A stretch of 61,298 nt of DNA from Desulforapulum sp034007745 (GTDB lineage: Bacteria > Desulfobacterota > Desulfobacteria > Desulfobacterales > Desulfobacteraceae). Below the pieces are notes generated by a model. It searched no databases. It saw only the letters and a list, made by a program, of their open reading frames with translations, and was not told the origin of the DNA. Positions 24,910 through 33,687 of this stretch are shown here, one piece after another. The translations under genes were made by a program, and so were the position numbers. The number at the start of each line of letters is the position of its first letter. Positions within the stretch are counted from its first letter, which is position 1. The stretch covers positions 1 through 61,298 of the forward strand of contig JAVEQI010000017.1 in the NCBI GenBank assembly GCA_034007745.1, in the 5' to 3' direction.

Positions 24910-27483
24910 ATGTTTCAGCCAATAAATAAAAACCGGTGCAGAATGAGTATAGGACAACAGCTTTTATTTGTTATGCTGCTGCTGATTGTTCCTGCCCCTG
25001 TGTTTGGGCTTTCTGCAGAGGCAAGGGTTGATAGGAACCGGATCTCCCTGGACCATTCTCTTTCCCTTACCGTGGTTGTCAAGGGAGGAGACGCCCTTGT
25101 GGATACCTCTGTGATAAAGGGGTGGGATGTCGTTCCAAGGGGGACCAGCACAAGCGTCAGCATCATCAACGGTGCGTATTCAAAGAGCGTGACCCATGAA
25201 TACCTGCTCATGCCCGACCGCCCCGGACTTTTAACCATTCCCCCCCTTCCGGTCACCCTTGACGGGGAGATCGCCTACACCGGGGAGATAAGGGTTGAGG
25301 TCGTCGAGGGCCCGGTGGACAAGGATTCTGACAGGGACGTCTTTGCACGTGCCTCCCTCTCAGAGACAACCCTGGTGCCCGGCCAGCAGGCAATTTACAC
25401 CTTCAGGCTCTACAGGGCCGTGCAGGTGACCAACCCCCAGCTCGCCCTTCCCAAGTTCAACGGATTTTCAGTCAAACAGGCCCCGGAGCAGGAGAGCTTC
25501 AGCGAAACCGTTAACGGGAGACCTTACACGGTTACGGAACTTTCCTATGTTCTGGTTGCTGAAAATCCAGGCGGGTTTGAATCTGGAACCAATGGGCCGG
25601 AAATCAATGAGGCCGGTATTATCGAACCGGGTATTATCGAGGTAGAACCTTCCATTGTCACCTGTGATATACCGGTTGGCGACTCCAACGCCTCGTTTGG
25701 CGATCCTTTCTTCGGCAATCGCCTCTTCTCCATGGGCCGCCATGAGACCCGGCGGTTTGCAACCGAGTCGTTTAAGGTAAAAATCAAGCCCCTGCCTGCC
25801 CTTGAACAGGGTGTGCGCTTTTCAGGGCTTGTGGGCCATTTCAGCCTTGGGGCCGGACTTGACCGTGAGTCTGTTAAGGCGGGTGATTCAGTCACCCTTA
25901 CGGTGACTGTCTCTGGAACGGGAAATGTCATGGATGCTGCAATTCCTGAGGTGGATTTTCCAGGTTCTTTCAAGATTTATGAGGATACTCCCCAGGAGAA
26001 GATCACCCTTACCAGGGAGGGTTATAGGGGGGAGAGGACATTCAAGCGGGCTATTGTGCCAATGGAGCCGGGCGAGTTCTTTGTTGAGCCGCTTCAACTC
26101 ACATATTTTAACACAGACACCCAAAACTATGAGACTCTTTCAGCACCCCGTCTCGCCCTTGCTGTTGAACCTTCTGCCAGGGAAAACGCCCCGGTAACTT
26201 ATTCCCCTGAAGCTCAGGAAGAGGTTAAAAAGAAGGTTGTTGAAATGGTCAGTGATGATATTCTTGCCCTGAAAGAGGGGGCAGGGGTGCTTGTTGACCA
26301 CCGTTCAATTGGTCCGGGGCTTTTTGTCCTGCTGCTCTGTCTGCCCTTTTTTTTCCTGTTTTTTGTCGGGGCTGCAAGGCATTTGTTCAAACGTGAGGAG
26401 TCTTTTGCCAGGCTCATGGAAAAAAGGGCAGGCCAGGCGCTTAAGGCTACCGGGAAGAGGAATCTGCCCGATCAGGAGCTGCTTCGAAATCTTTACACGG
26501 CCCTTGTTGCAAAGGTGAGGTCAAAGGGGAACATGCCAGGCGAGACCATCACTGCCGGGGAAATCAATGGGATTCTGTCAGAAGCAGGTTTTGGGGAGCA
26601 GCAGATCCAGGAGGCCGTTGCCATGCTCAACGAAATTGAATCTGCCCGGTACGGCAATGCACTGTTTGATTCAAGTCTGAAAAAGGATCTTGTTCGACGG
26701 GCGGAGCGTTTTATCCTTACCCTGTCTGTTGCTTTTTTATGTCTCTTTGCCGCCATGCCGGGTAAAGTCCGGGCCGATGATTCAGCCGATATTTCAGTTG
26801 AAGGGTCTGTGGAGGGGTTTCACGGGGCCATTACCCTTTACAGGGCGGGACAATTTCAGGATGCCGCAGCAAGGTTTGAACAGATCGCAGCAGAAGGAGT
26901 CAGGAACGGCGGATTGTACTACAATATCGGCAACTCTTTTCTCAAGGCGGGAGATCTTGGCAGGGCCATCCTCTGGTATGAGAGGGCACAGAAATTGATT
27001 CCCCGTGATCCTGACCTTAGATACAACTTTGACCATGCACTGGGCCTTGTCAAAGATGTCCCTGCGGAAAAAAATATTGAGATCCTGGAGATTGTCTTCT
27101 TCTGGGATAATTATCTGTCGCCGGGGACTGTGGAGTTTGCCGCTGTTTTCCTGTGGTTCTGCTTTGCCCTCCATGCCGGGGTTCGGATTTTTTTCAGAAA
27201 AAAGGTGTTTACCCTTGCGGGTTCCATCCTGTTTATTTTATCACTTGTGGTAATTGCCACAGCGGCATTCAACTACCATGACCGATATTCACAATCCCAT
27301 GCGATTATCCTTGCCGACCAGGTTCCGGTAAGGTCTGGTTATTCGGTTGATTCAACCGAACTTTTTTTCCTCCACCCCGGAACAAAGGTGAGGGTGAAAA
27401 GAGCGGAGAAGGGATTCCTGAGAATTTCGTTTTCAAAGCATAAGGAGGGGTGGATCGAGGCCTCCATGGCTGGCATTATATAG
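24910..27483 (+). CDS. BatD-BatE fusion: oxygen-tolerance BatD, TPR and SH3-like domains
   Basis: An 857-residue exported membrane protein. A signal peptide (LLFVMLLLIVPAPVFG) leads into the BatD ectodomain (about 35-455), a membrane helix (GLFVLLLCLPFFFLFFVG), a helical segment, another signal-like helix (FILTLSVAFLCLFAAM), TPRs (LYRAGQFQDAAARF, GDLGRAILWYERA), two more helices and a C-terminal SH3-like domain (ILADQVPVRSGYSVDSTELF). The internal signal-like helix at about residue 605 marks the BatD/BatE junction. ATG 24910 with AAGGA nine bases upstream is preferred over the in-frame TTG at 24901. Last gene of the Bat operon. Confidence 0.87.
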   Translation: MFQPINKNRCRMSIGQQLLFVMLLLIVPAPVFGLSAEARVDRNRISLDHSLSLTVVVKGGDALVDTSVIKGWDVVPRGTSTSVSIINGAYSKSVTHEYLLMPDRPGLLTIPPLPVTLDGEIAYTGEIRVEVVEGPVDKDSDRDVFARASLSETTLVPGQQAIYTFRLYRAVQVTNPQLALPKFNGFSVKQAPEQESFSETVNGRPYTVTELSYVLVAENPGGFESGTNGPEINEAGIIEPGIIEVEPSIVTCDIPVGDSNASFGDPFFGNRLFSMGRHETRRFATESFKVKIKPLPALEQGVRFSGLVGHFSLGAGLDRESVKAGDSVTLTVTVSGTGNVMDAAIPEVDFPGSFKIYEDTPQEKITLTREGYRGERTFKRAIVPMEPGEFFVEPLQLTYFNTDTQNYETLSAPRLALAVEPSARENAPVTYSPEAQEEVKKKVVEMVSDDILALKEGAGVLVDHRSIGPGLFVLLLCLPFFFLFFVGAARHLFKREESFARLMEKRAGQALKATGKRNLPDQELLRNLYTALVAKVRSKGNMPGETITAGEINGILSEAGFGEQQIQEAVAMLNEIESARYGNALFDSSLKKDLVRRAERFILTLSVAFLCLFAAMPGKVRADDSADISVEGSVEGFHGAITLYRAGQFQDAAARFEQIAAEGVRNGGLYYNIGNSFLKAGDLGRAILWYERAQKLIPRDPDLRYNFDHALGLVKDVPAEKNIEILEIVFFWDNYLSPGTVEFAAVFLWFCFALHAGVRIFFRKKVFTLAGSILFILSLVVIATAAFNYHDRYSQSHAIILADQVPVRSGYSVDSTELFFLHPGTKVRVKRAEKGFLRISFSKHKEGWIEASMAGII

Positions 27484-27515
27484 AACCTGGCAGGATAAAA
27501 CAAACGAGGAGAAGA

Positions 27516-28427
27516 ATGGATACAGGCGTCGATATTGGTGGAGTACACCTTGAAAATCCCGTGATCACCGCATCCGGGACCTTTGGATATGCGGCAGAGT
27601 ACAGGGACTTCATGGACCTTGATGCCCTTGGTGCCGTTGTGGTCAAGGGATTGTCTTTAAAACCGAGTGTCGGGAACCCCATGCCAAGGGTGGTTGAAAC
27701 CCATGGCGGTCTGTTGAATGCTGTGGGACTTGAAAACGTGGGGGTTGAACGGTTCATAACTGATAAGCTTCCCTTTCTTCAGGGCTTAGCCTGTCCCGTA
27801 TTTGTCAATATTTACGGAAAAACAGTCGAAGAGTATGCAGAGCTTGCCGCAGTCATCGACGGCCTTTCGGGTATAACTGGTGTTGAAGTTAACATCTCCT
27901 GTCCCAATGTCGCAGCAGGCGGGTCAGCCTTCGGGGTTGATCCTGAGGCTGCGTTTAAGGTTGTCCAGGGTGTCAGGCGATCCTTCTCAAGGCATGTGAT
28001 GGTAAAGCTAAGCCCCAACGTTACCGACATCACAGCCATTGCCCTTGCCGTGGAAAGGGCCGGGGCCGATTCCATCTCATTGATCAACACCTTGACAGGG
28101 CTTGCCATTGACAGTGAAACTGCAGCTCCTATGCTTGCAAATGTCACGGGCGGTCTTTCAGGCCCCGCCATTAAGCCCGTTGCCTTGAGAATGGTGTGGC
28201 AGGTGGCAGGCGTTGTAAAGGTTCCGGTTATCGGAATCGGAGGCATAATGACTGCAAGCGATGCCCTTGAATTCATTATTGCAGGAGCGACCGCCGTTCA
28301 GGTGGGGACGGCAACCCTGGCCGATCCTGATGCTCCCCTGCGGATCGTAAGGGGGATCAGAAAGTTCATGGAACGGAAAAATATTGAGCGACTATCCCAA
28401 ATCAGGGGAACTCTCAAGGTTTTATAA
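27516..28427 (+). CDS. pyrD: Dihydroorotate dehydrogenase, class 1B catalytic subunit
   Basis: A 303-residue FMN enzyme oxidising dihydroorotate to orotate. Class 1 is shown by the catalytic Cys129 in EVNISCPN (class 2 has Ser). Other motifs are NPVITASGTFGY at the N-terminus and GIGGIMTASDALEFIIAGA for FMN phosphate. ATG 27516 follows GAGGAG. Class 1B enzymes work with the Fe-S/FAD subunit PyrK, which is not beside it here and should lie elsewhere. Separate from the Bat operon by 32 bp, so possibly read through. Confidence 0.94.
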   Translation: MDTGVDIGGVHLENPVITASGTFGYAAEYRDFMDLDALGAVVVKGLSLKPSVGNPMPRVVETHGGLLNAVGLENVGVERFITDKLPFLQGLACPVFVNIYGKTVEEYAELAAVIDGLSGITGVEVNISCPNVAAGGSAFGVDPEAAFKVVQGVRRSFSRHVMVKLSPNVTDITAIALAVERAGADSISLINTLTGLAIDSETAAPMLANVTGGLSGPAIKPVALRMVWQVAGVVKVPVIGIGGIMTASDALEFIIAGATAVQVGTATLADPDAPLRIVRGIRKFMERKNIERLSQIRGTLKVL

Positions 28428-28443
28428 ATCTGAGGAGGATATT

Positions 28444-28992
28444 ATGTTTGAAATCGATCGTACAGTTTTGCTGCTCATTGACGTTCAGGGCAGGCTTGCC
28501 GAGATGATGCATGACAGGGACGAACTGTTCAAAAGTCTCCAGAATTTATTAAAGGCAGTAAAAATCCTCGACATACCGGTAATCTGGATGGAACAGATTC
28601 CGGAAAAGCTTGGCAGGACCACCCCGGAGATAGCAGAGATTATAGAGGGCACAAAGGGCCAGGCTCCCATAGCAAAAGAGACCTTCAGCGCCCTTTTGAA
28701 TCCTGAATTTGCCGAGCGCTTTGAAGCCCTGGGCCGGGATCAGGTGCTTCTCACCGGTATAGAGTCCCATATCTGCGTGTACCAGACAGGCCGGGACATC
28801 ATCCAACGGGGGTGTGAGGTTCAGATCGTTACAGATTGCGTATCTTCACGAACCAGGGCCAACAAGGAGCTTGGGATTCAACGTATTCTGGACGCAGGCG
28901 GCCTTGCAACCAGCTGTGAGATGATTCTGTTTGAGTTGATGAAAATGGCCAGGGGTGAGGCGTTCAGGGAAATTGTGAAAATTATAAAGTGA
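28444..28992 (+). CDS. Isochorismatase-family cysteine hydrolase
   Basis: A 182-residue hydrolase with a complete triad D13 (LLLIDVQGRL), K78 (APIAKETFSA) and C111 (TGIESHICVYQT), plus the cis-peptide region before Cys. ATG 28444 has GAGGAGG 5-6 bp upstream. The family covers isochorismatases, nicotinamidases and ureido-type amidohydrolases; the substrate is not predictable. It is 16 bp after pyrD, likely cotranscribed, which hints at but does not prove a nucleotide-related substrate. Confidence 0.88.
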   Translation: MFEIDRTVLLLIDVQGRLAEMMHDRDELFKSLQNLLKAVKILDIPVIWMEQIPEKLGRTTPEIAEIIEGTKGQAPIAKETFSALLNPEFAERFEALGRDQVLLTGIESHICVYQTGRDIIQRGCEVQIVTDCVSSRTRANKELGIQRILDAGGLATSCEMILFELMKMARGEAFREIVKIIK

Positions 28993-29015
28993 TTTTGGGG
29001 CTTGTCATTTGCTGG

Positions 29016-30284
29016 TCAATTCTCTTGTGTATCGTCCTGTGTCGTTTGTGGAGATATGGCGGGAGGGGTTGATTTTTCCTCTTTAGAGACCTCGTCTGCC
29101 ACGGGCAGCTCGGGCAGGTCCTTCACCGTTGGACGGCGTTTGCGGCGAACTTTTGCAGGGATAAGGACCCGCATGAGGTCTAACTTGCCAAAGCAGAGAA
29201 TCCGGTCGCCTGCTTGAAACTGTCTGTTGGATCGAGGATTAGGGATGACGCTTGTTCCACGGTAGAGTGTCAGAACTGTGATGTCCTTATCCCGTATTCT
29301 GGATTCCTGGATGGTTTTGCCGATGTATTCAGATCCGCTTGGAATGTATATCTCTGCCACTCCATAACCCCGGCTTACGGTGAGCCTCTGGCGCAGATCT
29401 ATTTCTGGAAAGTTTATCTGGGCTGCAATGTAGTCGATGATGGAGCCTGCAATGTCAAGCTGGGTGCATGCCTCGATTCCCTCAAGCCCGGGAGAAGAGT
29501 TGACCTCCACCACTTGGGGGCCGTCTTTCCCCTCGAGAAGATCAACGCCTGCCACCCTCAGTCCCATGATCTGGGCCGCCCGGACGGCGGTTTCACGGTA
29601 CAGCGCATCCAGGGAGACGGGCTCGGTAAGGCCTCCCCGGTGGAGGTTGCTGCGAAACTCCTGGCCCTGGGCAATGCGGCGCATCGCACCCACTACCTGA
29701 TCGCCTACCACAAAGGCCCTGATGTCCCTTCCCTTGCTTTCAGCTACAAATTTCTGGATCAGAACGCTCTGCTTCTGGCTCTGGAGAAGCTCAATGATAG
29801 CTTCGGCAGATGTCACCGATTCTGCCAGAAGGACCCCAATCCCCTGGGTTCCCTCGATGAGCTTGATAATGACCGGGGCTCCGCCAACCCTCTCAATCGC
29901 CGCAAGTACATCTCTTTTGTCTCGAACAAAGGTGGTCTGGGGGATGCCTATGTGGTGCCGGCTAAGGATCTGGAGGCTGCGAAGTTTGTCCCTGGAATTT
30001 GATATGCTTGCTGAAGAATTGGCGCAGAAAACATCCATCTGTTCAAACTGGCGAACTACTGCCGTTCCAAAATAGGTTATGGAGGCACCAATCCTTGGTA
30101 GCACCGCATCGTAGGTGGAGAGCCGTTTCTGGCGAAAGTAAAGGTCGGGTTTGCCCTGTTCAAGATCAATGGCAAACTTGAGGGTGTTTAGCACCTTGAC
30201 GGTGTGTCGGCGTTGTTCGGCAGCCTCTTTCAGGCGGCGGGTGCTGTAACTGTTGGGGCTGCAAGATAGAATGGCAAGTTTCAT
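29016..30284 (-). CDS. rimK: RimK-type ATP-grasp ligase fused to an RCK_C (TrkA-C) domain
   Basis: A 422-residue fusion. Residues 1-290 form a RimK ATP-grasp ligase: VLPRIGASITYFGTAVVRQFE, the lysine/loop segment PVIIKLIEGTQGIGVLLAE, and metal ligands in VVEVNSSPGLEGIE. Residues about 310-385 are an RCK_C/TrkA-C-like domain (VAEIYIPSGSEYIGKTIQES, then FQAGDRILCFG), a small ligand-sensing fold normally in potassium channels. A basic linker and acidic tail end the protein. RimK adds glutamate to ribosomal protein S6 or forms poly-glutamate. The adjacent RimB-like protease gene supports a protein-modification role; the RCK_C domain suggests ligand control. Confidence 0.88.
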   Translation of the reverse strand: MKLAILSCSPNSYSTRRLKEAAEQRRHTVKVLNTLKFAIDLEQGKPDLYFRQKRLSTYDAVLPRIGASITYFGTAVVRQFEQMDVFCANSSASISNSRDKLRSLQILSRHHIGIPQTTFVRDKRDVLAAIERVGGAPVIIKLIEGTQGIGVLLAESVTSAEAIIELLQSQKQSVLIQKFVAESKGRDIRAFVVGDQVVGAMRRIAQGQEFRSNLHRGGLTEPVSLDALYRETAVRAAQIMGLRVAGVDLLEGKDGPQVVEVNSSPGLEGIEACTQLDIAGSIIDYIAAQINFPEIDLRQRLTVSRGYGVAEIYIPSGSEYIGKTIQESRIRDKDITVLTLYRGTSVIPNPRSNRQFQAGDRILCFGKLDLMRVLIPAKVRRKRRPTVKDLPELPVADEVSKEEKSTPPAISPQTTQDDTQEN

Positions 30285-30353
30285 GGCGTTTCTCGGGAAG
30301 TTTCCAGAAGTCCTTTATATGGTTTTCAGGCAGGTATCTAATTTACAGGAGTC

Positions 30354-30842
30354 TTATTTACAGATGTTGCTTTTAACCGATGTCCTGGTTATTTTTTTGG
30401 GTTTCCCACCGTAAAAAGATCTGCCCGCATCAACAAGGAAACGTCGTCGAAAAGCCTCCCGGCCAAGCAGCATTCTAAAGCCCATGGAGCATCGGTTGGC
30501 AAGGGTCAATTCCACTGGCCAGGTGATGCCGAGCAAAGTCACATGGGTTACAATGACGGGCCTGAGCTGTGCACAACCGCTTGAACTGCGGACAGATCGG
30601 AATTCAAGAACTCTTGCTGTAACATTTACACGCTGGTCGGTTTTGTTCTGAATCGGATTTACCTGAAAACTCACCCAGTTTTCACCGTCCTGCTCAAACG
30701 TTTTAAGGTCAAAGGCGTGCAGGGACGACGATCTTGCTCCTGTGTCTACTTTGACCTTAATTTGCTGAATACCAAGATCCGGCAGGCCCACCCATTCCCT
30801 CCAGCCTATTATGGACAATTCCGGTTTTCCTTGTTTTGCCAT
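30354..30842 (-). CDS. RimB-like ATP-dependent zinc protease family (aspartyl-protease fold)
   Basis: A 162-residue protein of the DUF785/Zn_protease family. IIGWREWVGLPDLG opens the domain, KVDTGARSSSLHAFD contains the retropepsin-like DTGA active-site motif, and GFRMLLGREAF is the second conserved block. Relatives are fused to or encoded with RimK; Pseudomonas RimB is a protease that regulates RimK. The frame extends upstream to 31073, but that part is not family-like; ATG 30842 fits. It precedes rimK in the same direction (69 bp apart). Confidence 0.86.
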   Translation of the reverse strand: MAKQGKPELSIIGWREWVGLPDLGIQQIKVKVDTGARSSSLHAFDLKTFEQDGENWVSFQVNPIQNKTDQRVNVTARVLEFRSVRSSSGCAQLRPVIVTHVTLLGITWPVELTLANRCSMGFRMLLGREAFRRRFLVDAGRSFYGGKPKKITRTSVKSNICK

Positions 30843-30847
30843 CGCTA

Positions 30848-30949
30848 CTATCTGCTTTTCTTTTTTTCCCGTTTGGCTTCTTTTTTCTCTTTGGCTGTTT
30901 TCTGAGGTTTTTTCTTTGTTGCTTTTTTTGCATCTTCTGACTTTGCCAT
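30848..30949 (-). CDS. Possible 33-residue Lys/Ala-rich peptide ahead of rimB
   Basis: A short frame (MAKSEDAKKATKKK...KKKSR) with a good AGGAG site 6 bp before its ATG and two consecutive TAG stops, ending 5 bp before the rimB start. Almost half of its residues are lysine. It may be a leader peptide coupled to rimB, a real tiny basic protein, or the N-terminal extension of RimB separated by a frameshift; the rimB frame itself has no ribosome site as good. Confidence 0.4.
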   Translation of the reverse strand: MAKSEDAKKATKKKPQKTAKEKKEAKREKKKSR

Positions 30950-31140
30950 TGGGGCTCCTGTATAAAATCATTGACACCGGGTGGGTGGTGATTGTATGAT
31001 TAAAAATTCGCATTATAGATGGGATAACTTCTATTTGAACCAATAATCTACACTGGCAGCCGGTAATATGCAAGGCTAATCTTTATTCAACCCTAATTCA
31101 AATATGATATATTTAAACACGGTATGGACCTGGTATTGAT

Positions 31141-31728
31141 ATGGATAGAACAGCAAAGATAGACAGAACGACCAAGGAGACAGCCATTGAGGCTGAGTTT
31201 AAAATTGACGGATCCGGTAAGGCCGATATCTCTACGGGCATTGGTTTTTTTGATCATATGCTTACGCTCTTGACCGTGCATGGCTTTTTTGATTTGACTC
31301 TCCGGGCCAGGGGGGATCTTGAGGTGGATTTCCACCACACTGTTGAAGATGTGGGGATTGTTATGGGCCAGCTCCTTGCCCAGGCCCTGGGAACAAGGGA
31401 GGGGATCTGTCGATACGGGTCGGGTTCCGTTCCCATGGACGAGGCCTTTTCTAGGGTTAATGTGGATCTTTCCAATCGACCCTATCTTGTGTATAACCTG
31501 CCGTCGACCATCCGTTCTAAAGGCCCTTTTGATGCATACCTTGCCAAGGAATTTTTCAGGGCATTCAGCGTTCACGGCGGGTTGAACCTTCACGTCAATG
31601 TTGATTATGGCGAAAACGAACATCATATTCTTGAGTCAGTTTTCAAGGCCCTTGGTCGGGCGTTGAATGCCGCCTGCATGCACCATGCAGGGTTGGGCGG
31701 TGTTCTTTCCAGCAAGGGAACTCTTTGA
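31141..31728 (+). CDS. hisB: Imidazoleglycerol-phosphate dehydratase
   Basis: A 195-residue HisB of the monofunctional type. Metal-binding histidines are in GFFDHML, DFHHTVEDVGI, ENEHHILE and MHHAGLGG. It performs the sixth step of histidine biosynthesis. No other his gene lies in the window and the flanks are a RimB/RimK pair and dnaG, so the pathway genes are scattered. Upstream ribosome site is weak. Confidence 0.95.
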   Translation: MDRTAKIDRTTKETAIEAEFKIDGSGKADISTGIGFFDHMLTLLTVHGFFDLTLRARGDLEVDFHHTVEDVGIVMGQLLAQALGTREGICRYGSGSVPMDEAFSRVNVDLSNRPYLVYNLPSTIRSKGPFDAYLAKEFFRAFSVHGGLNLHVNVDYGENEHHILESVFKALGRALNAACMHHAGLGGVLSSKGTL

Positions 31729-31735
31729 TTCTCGG

Positions 31736-31763
31736 TTGACATTTTGCCGACCGTTATTATTTT
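31736..31763 (+). promoter_or_regulatory. Candidate sigma-70 promoter of dnaG-rpoD
   Basis: TTGACA (31736-31741), 16-bp spacer, TATTTT (31758-31763), 51 bp before the dnaG ATG. The -10 match is moderate. Confidence 0.4.
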
Positions 31764-31813
31764 AAGAATTTAAGATTAAGATTTACATCTGGTTGGAGTC
31801 TGCCCTTATTCCC

Positions 31814-33658
31814 ATGCTTATTCCCAAGGATAAAATTTCAGAGATCGTTGGCGCTTCTGACATTGTGGATGTCGTATCAGAGGTGGTAATCCTTAAAAAA
31901 TCAGGTCAAAATTATTTTGGCCTGTGTCCCTTTCACTCTGAAAAAAGTCCCTCATTTTCCGTGAGTCCGGAAAAACAGATTTTTTATTGCTTCGGGTGCG
32001 GAGTCGGGGGCAATGTGTTTGCATTTCTAATGCGCCACCACGGAATTTCTTTTCCAGAGGCAGTCAAAATGGCTGCCCGTCGCTACGGTATAGTGGTGGA
32101 AATGGGAAAGTTGGATCCTGAAAAAAAAAGGGCAATAGCCCTTAAAGAGGGGTTGTTAAGGCTCAACGCCCGGGTGATGGCTCACTATGGACAGATTCTC
32201 AAGGATGGCCCCGGTGGAAAGGCTGCAAGAGCATATTTAAAAGAGAGGGGCATAACTCCTGAAACCATAGATACCTTTTCCCTTGGCTTTGCAGAGGATC
32301 GCTGGGATGATATTGTTCTGTTTTTTCGGAAATTAAAGCTCGGCCAGAGGATGGCTGAGCAGTCAGGGCTCGTGCTTTTTAAAGATCAGGGCGGGGGTCG
32401 TAAGAAACGGTATTATGACCGTTTCAGAAACAGGATTATCTTTCCCATATTCGATGTGAGTATGCAGGTTGCGGGTTTTGGCGGGCGGGTAATGGATGAC
32501 GCAATGCCAAAGTATCTTAACTCACCAGAGACACCTGTTTACAACAAGGGTCAAATTCTATACGGGCTCCATATCGCAAAGCAGCATTGCCGACGGGCAG
32601 ATTGTGTTTATATTGTTGAAGGATACTTTGATTTTCTTTCCCTTTACCAGAACGGGATCAAAAATACGGTGGCAAGCCTTGGAACTGCATTGACGGTTGA
32701 GCATGTAAGGCGGCTTAAGGGGTATGCCTCAAAGGCCGTACTTGTGTTTGACTCGGATAATGCTGGTATCAATGCGGCAAAGAGAAGCATTACAACCTTT
32801 GTCGCAGAAGGGGTAGAGCTTAAAATCCTGGTTCTTCCAAAGGGACAGGATCCTGATTCCTTTGTGCAGAAAGAGGGTGCGGATGCGTTTAAGTTGGCTG
32901 CTGACAGGGCCATGTCTGTGATGGATTTTCTGACCGAAACGGCCATGAAAAAGTTTGGTACTTCTGTAGAGGGGCGCATAGCTGTTTTAGAAGAGATGAT
33001 ACATCCCATCGCCCAGATTGATGATAGTGCCGCAAGGTCCCTTTATGTGCGGGAGCTTGCCCAGCAGCTTGGGATCGACGAATCTGCGGTTCTCGAAAAG
33101 GTTCGAAATGCGGTTTCGGGCAGGGGAGCAGGGAAATTTTTAAAGGCGACCGGTAAAGGCCCTGTGTCCGGTAATAGTTCTTCAAGTGAGGAGCTTGAGT
33201 CCCACAGAAGGGAAGAGCAGATGCTTGCCCTGATGATTCAACATCCCGGGGTCAGGCAGGAAGCCGTAAAGCAGGGCATTCTGGATTGTTTCTACTGCGA
33301 ACAGTTCAGGCGGGTCGGCAGGATTGTTGCAGGGTTTGAAGCAGACACCCAGGTGACGGCGGCAGGTATGATGGCAGCCATGGAGGACGATCAGGATCGA
33401 CAGCTTGTGGCTACCCTTGCCATGATGGATAATGGTCATATAAATGATCAAAGCAGCGGCCGGAATAGAGATAGAGGTAATAATGTTCTGGAAAAATCTG
33501 TCTTTTTAATGAAGAGGATTGTCAAGGTGAGGGCTAGAACAGACAATACCCTGACAAACGAGATAAAAAGGGCGGAACAAGGCGGCGATTCCCAGCTTCC
33601 TTTTGAACTTTTAAAAAAGCGACAGATGGAAATTAGGAAATTGCATGGATATGAATAA
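31814..33658 (+). CDS. dnaG: DNA primase
   Basis: A 614-residue primase making RNA primers at the fork. The CHC2 zinc finger (CPFHSEKSPSF, then FYCFGCG) is at about 40-65. The RNA-polymerase basic core and TOPRIM domain follow (IVEGYFDFLSLYQNG; VFDSDNAG), and a helical DnaB-interaction domain ends the protein. ATG 31814 (MLIPKDKISEIV) matches the usual start; an in-frame TTG at 31793 is possible. It is in the classic dnaG-rpoD macromolecular synthesis order. Confidence 0.95.
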   Translation: MLIPKDKISEIVGASDIVDVVSEVVILKKSGQNYFGLCPFHSEKSPSFSVSPEKQIFYCFGCGVGGNVFAFLMRHHGISFPEAVKMAARRYGIVVEMGKLDPEKKRAIALKEGLLRLNARVMAHYGQILKDGPGGKAARAYLKERGITPETIDTFSLGFAEDRWDDIVLFFRKLKLGQRMAEQSGLVLFKDQGGGRKKRYYDRFRNRIIFPIFDVSMQVAGFGGRVMDDAMPKYLNSPETPVYNKGQILYGLHIAKQHCRRADCVYIVEGYFDFLSLYQNGIKNTVASLGTALTVEHVRRLKGYASKAVLVFDSDNAGINAAKRSITTFVAEGVELKILVLPKGQDPDSFVQKEGADAFKLAADRAMSVMDFLTETAMKKFGTSVEGRIAVLEEMIHPIAQIDDSAARSLYVRELAQQLGIDESAVLEKVRNAVSGRGAGKFLKATGKGPVSGNSSSSEELESHRREEQMLALMIQHPGVRQEAVKQGILDCFYCEQFRRVGRIVAGFEADTQVTAAGMMAAMEDDQDRQLVATLAMMDNGHINDQSSGRNRDRGNNVLEKSVFLMKRIVKVRARTDNTLTNEIKRAEQGGDSQLPFELLKKRQMEIRKLHGYE

Positions 33659-33687
33659 CAACAAAAAGCCTTCTGGAGGCATTTTTT

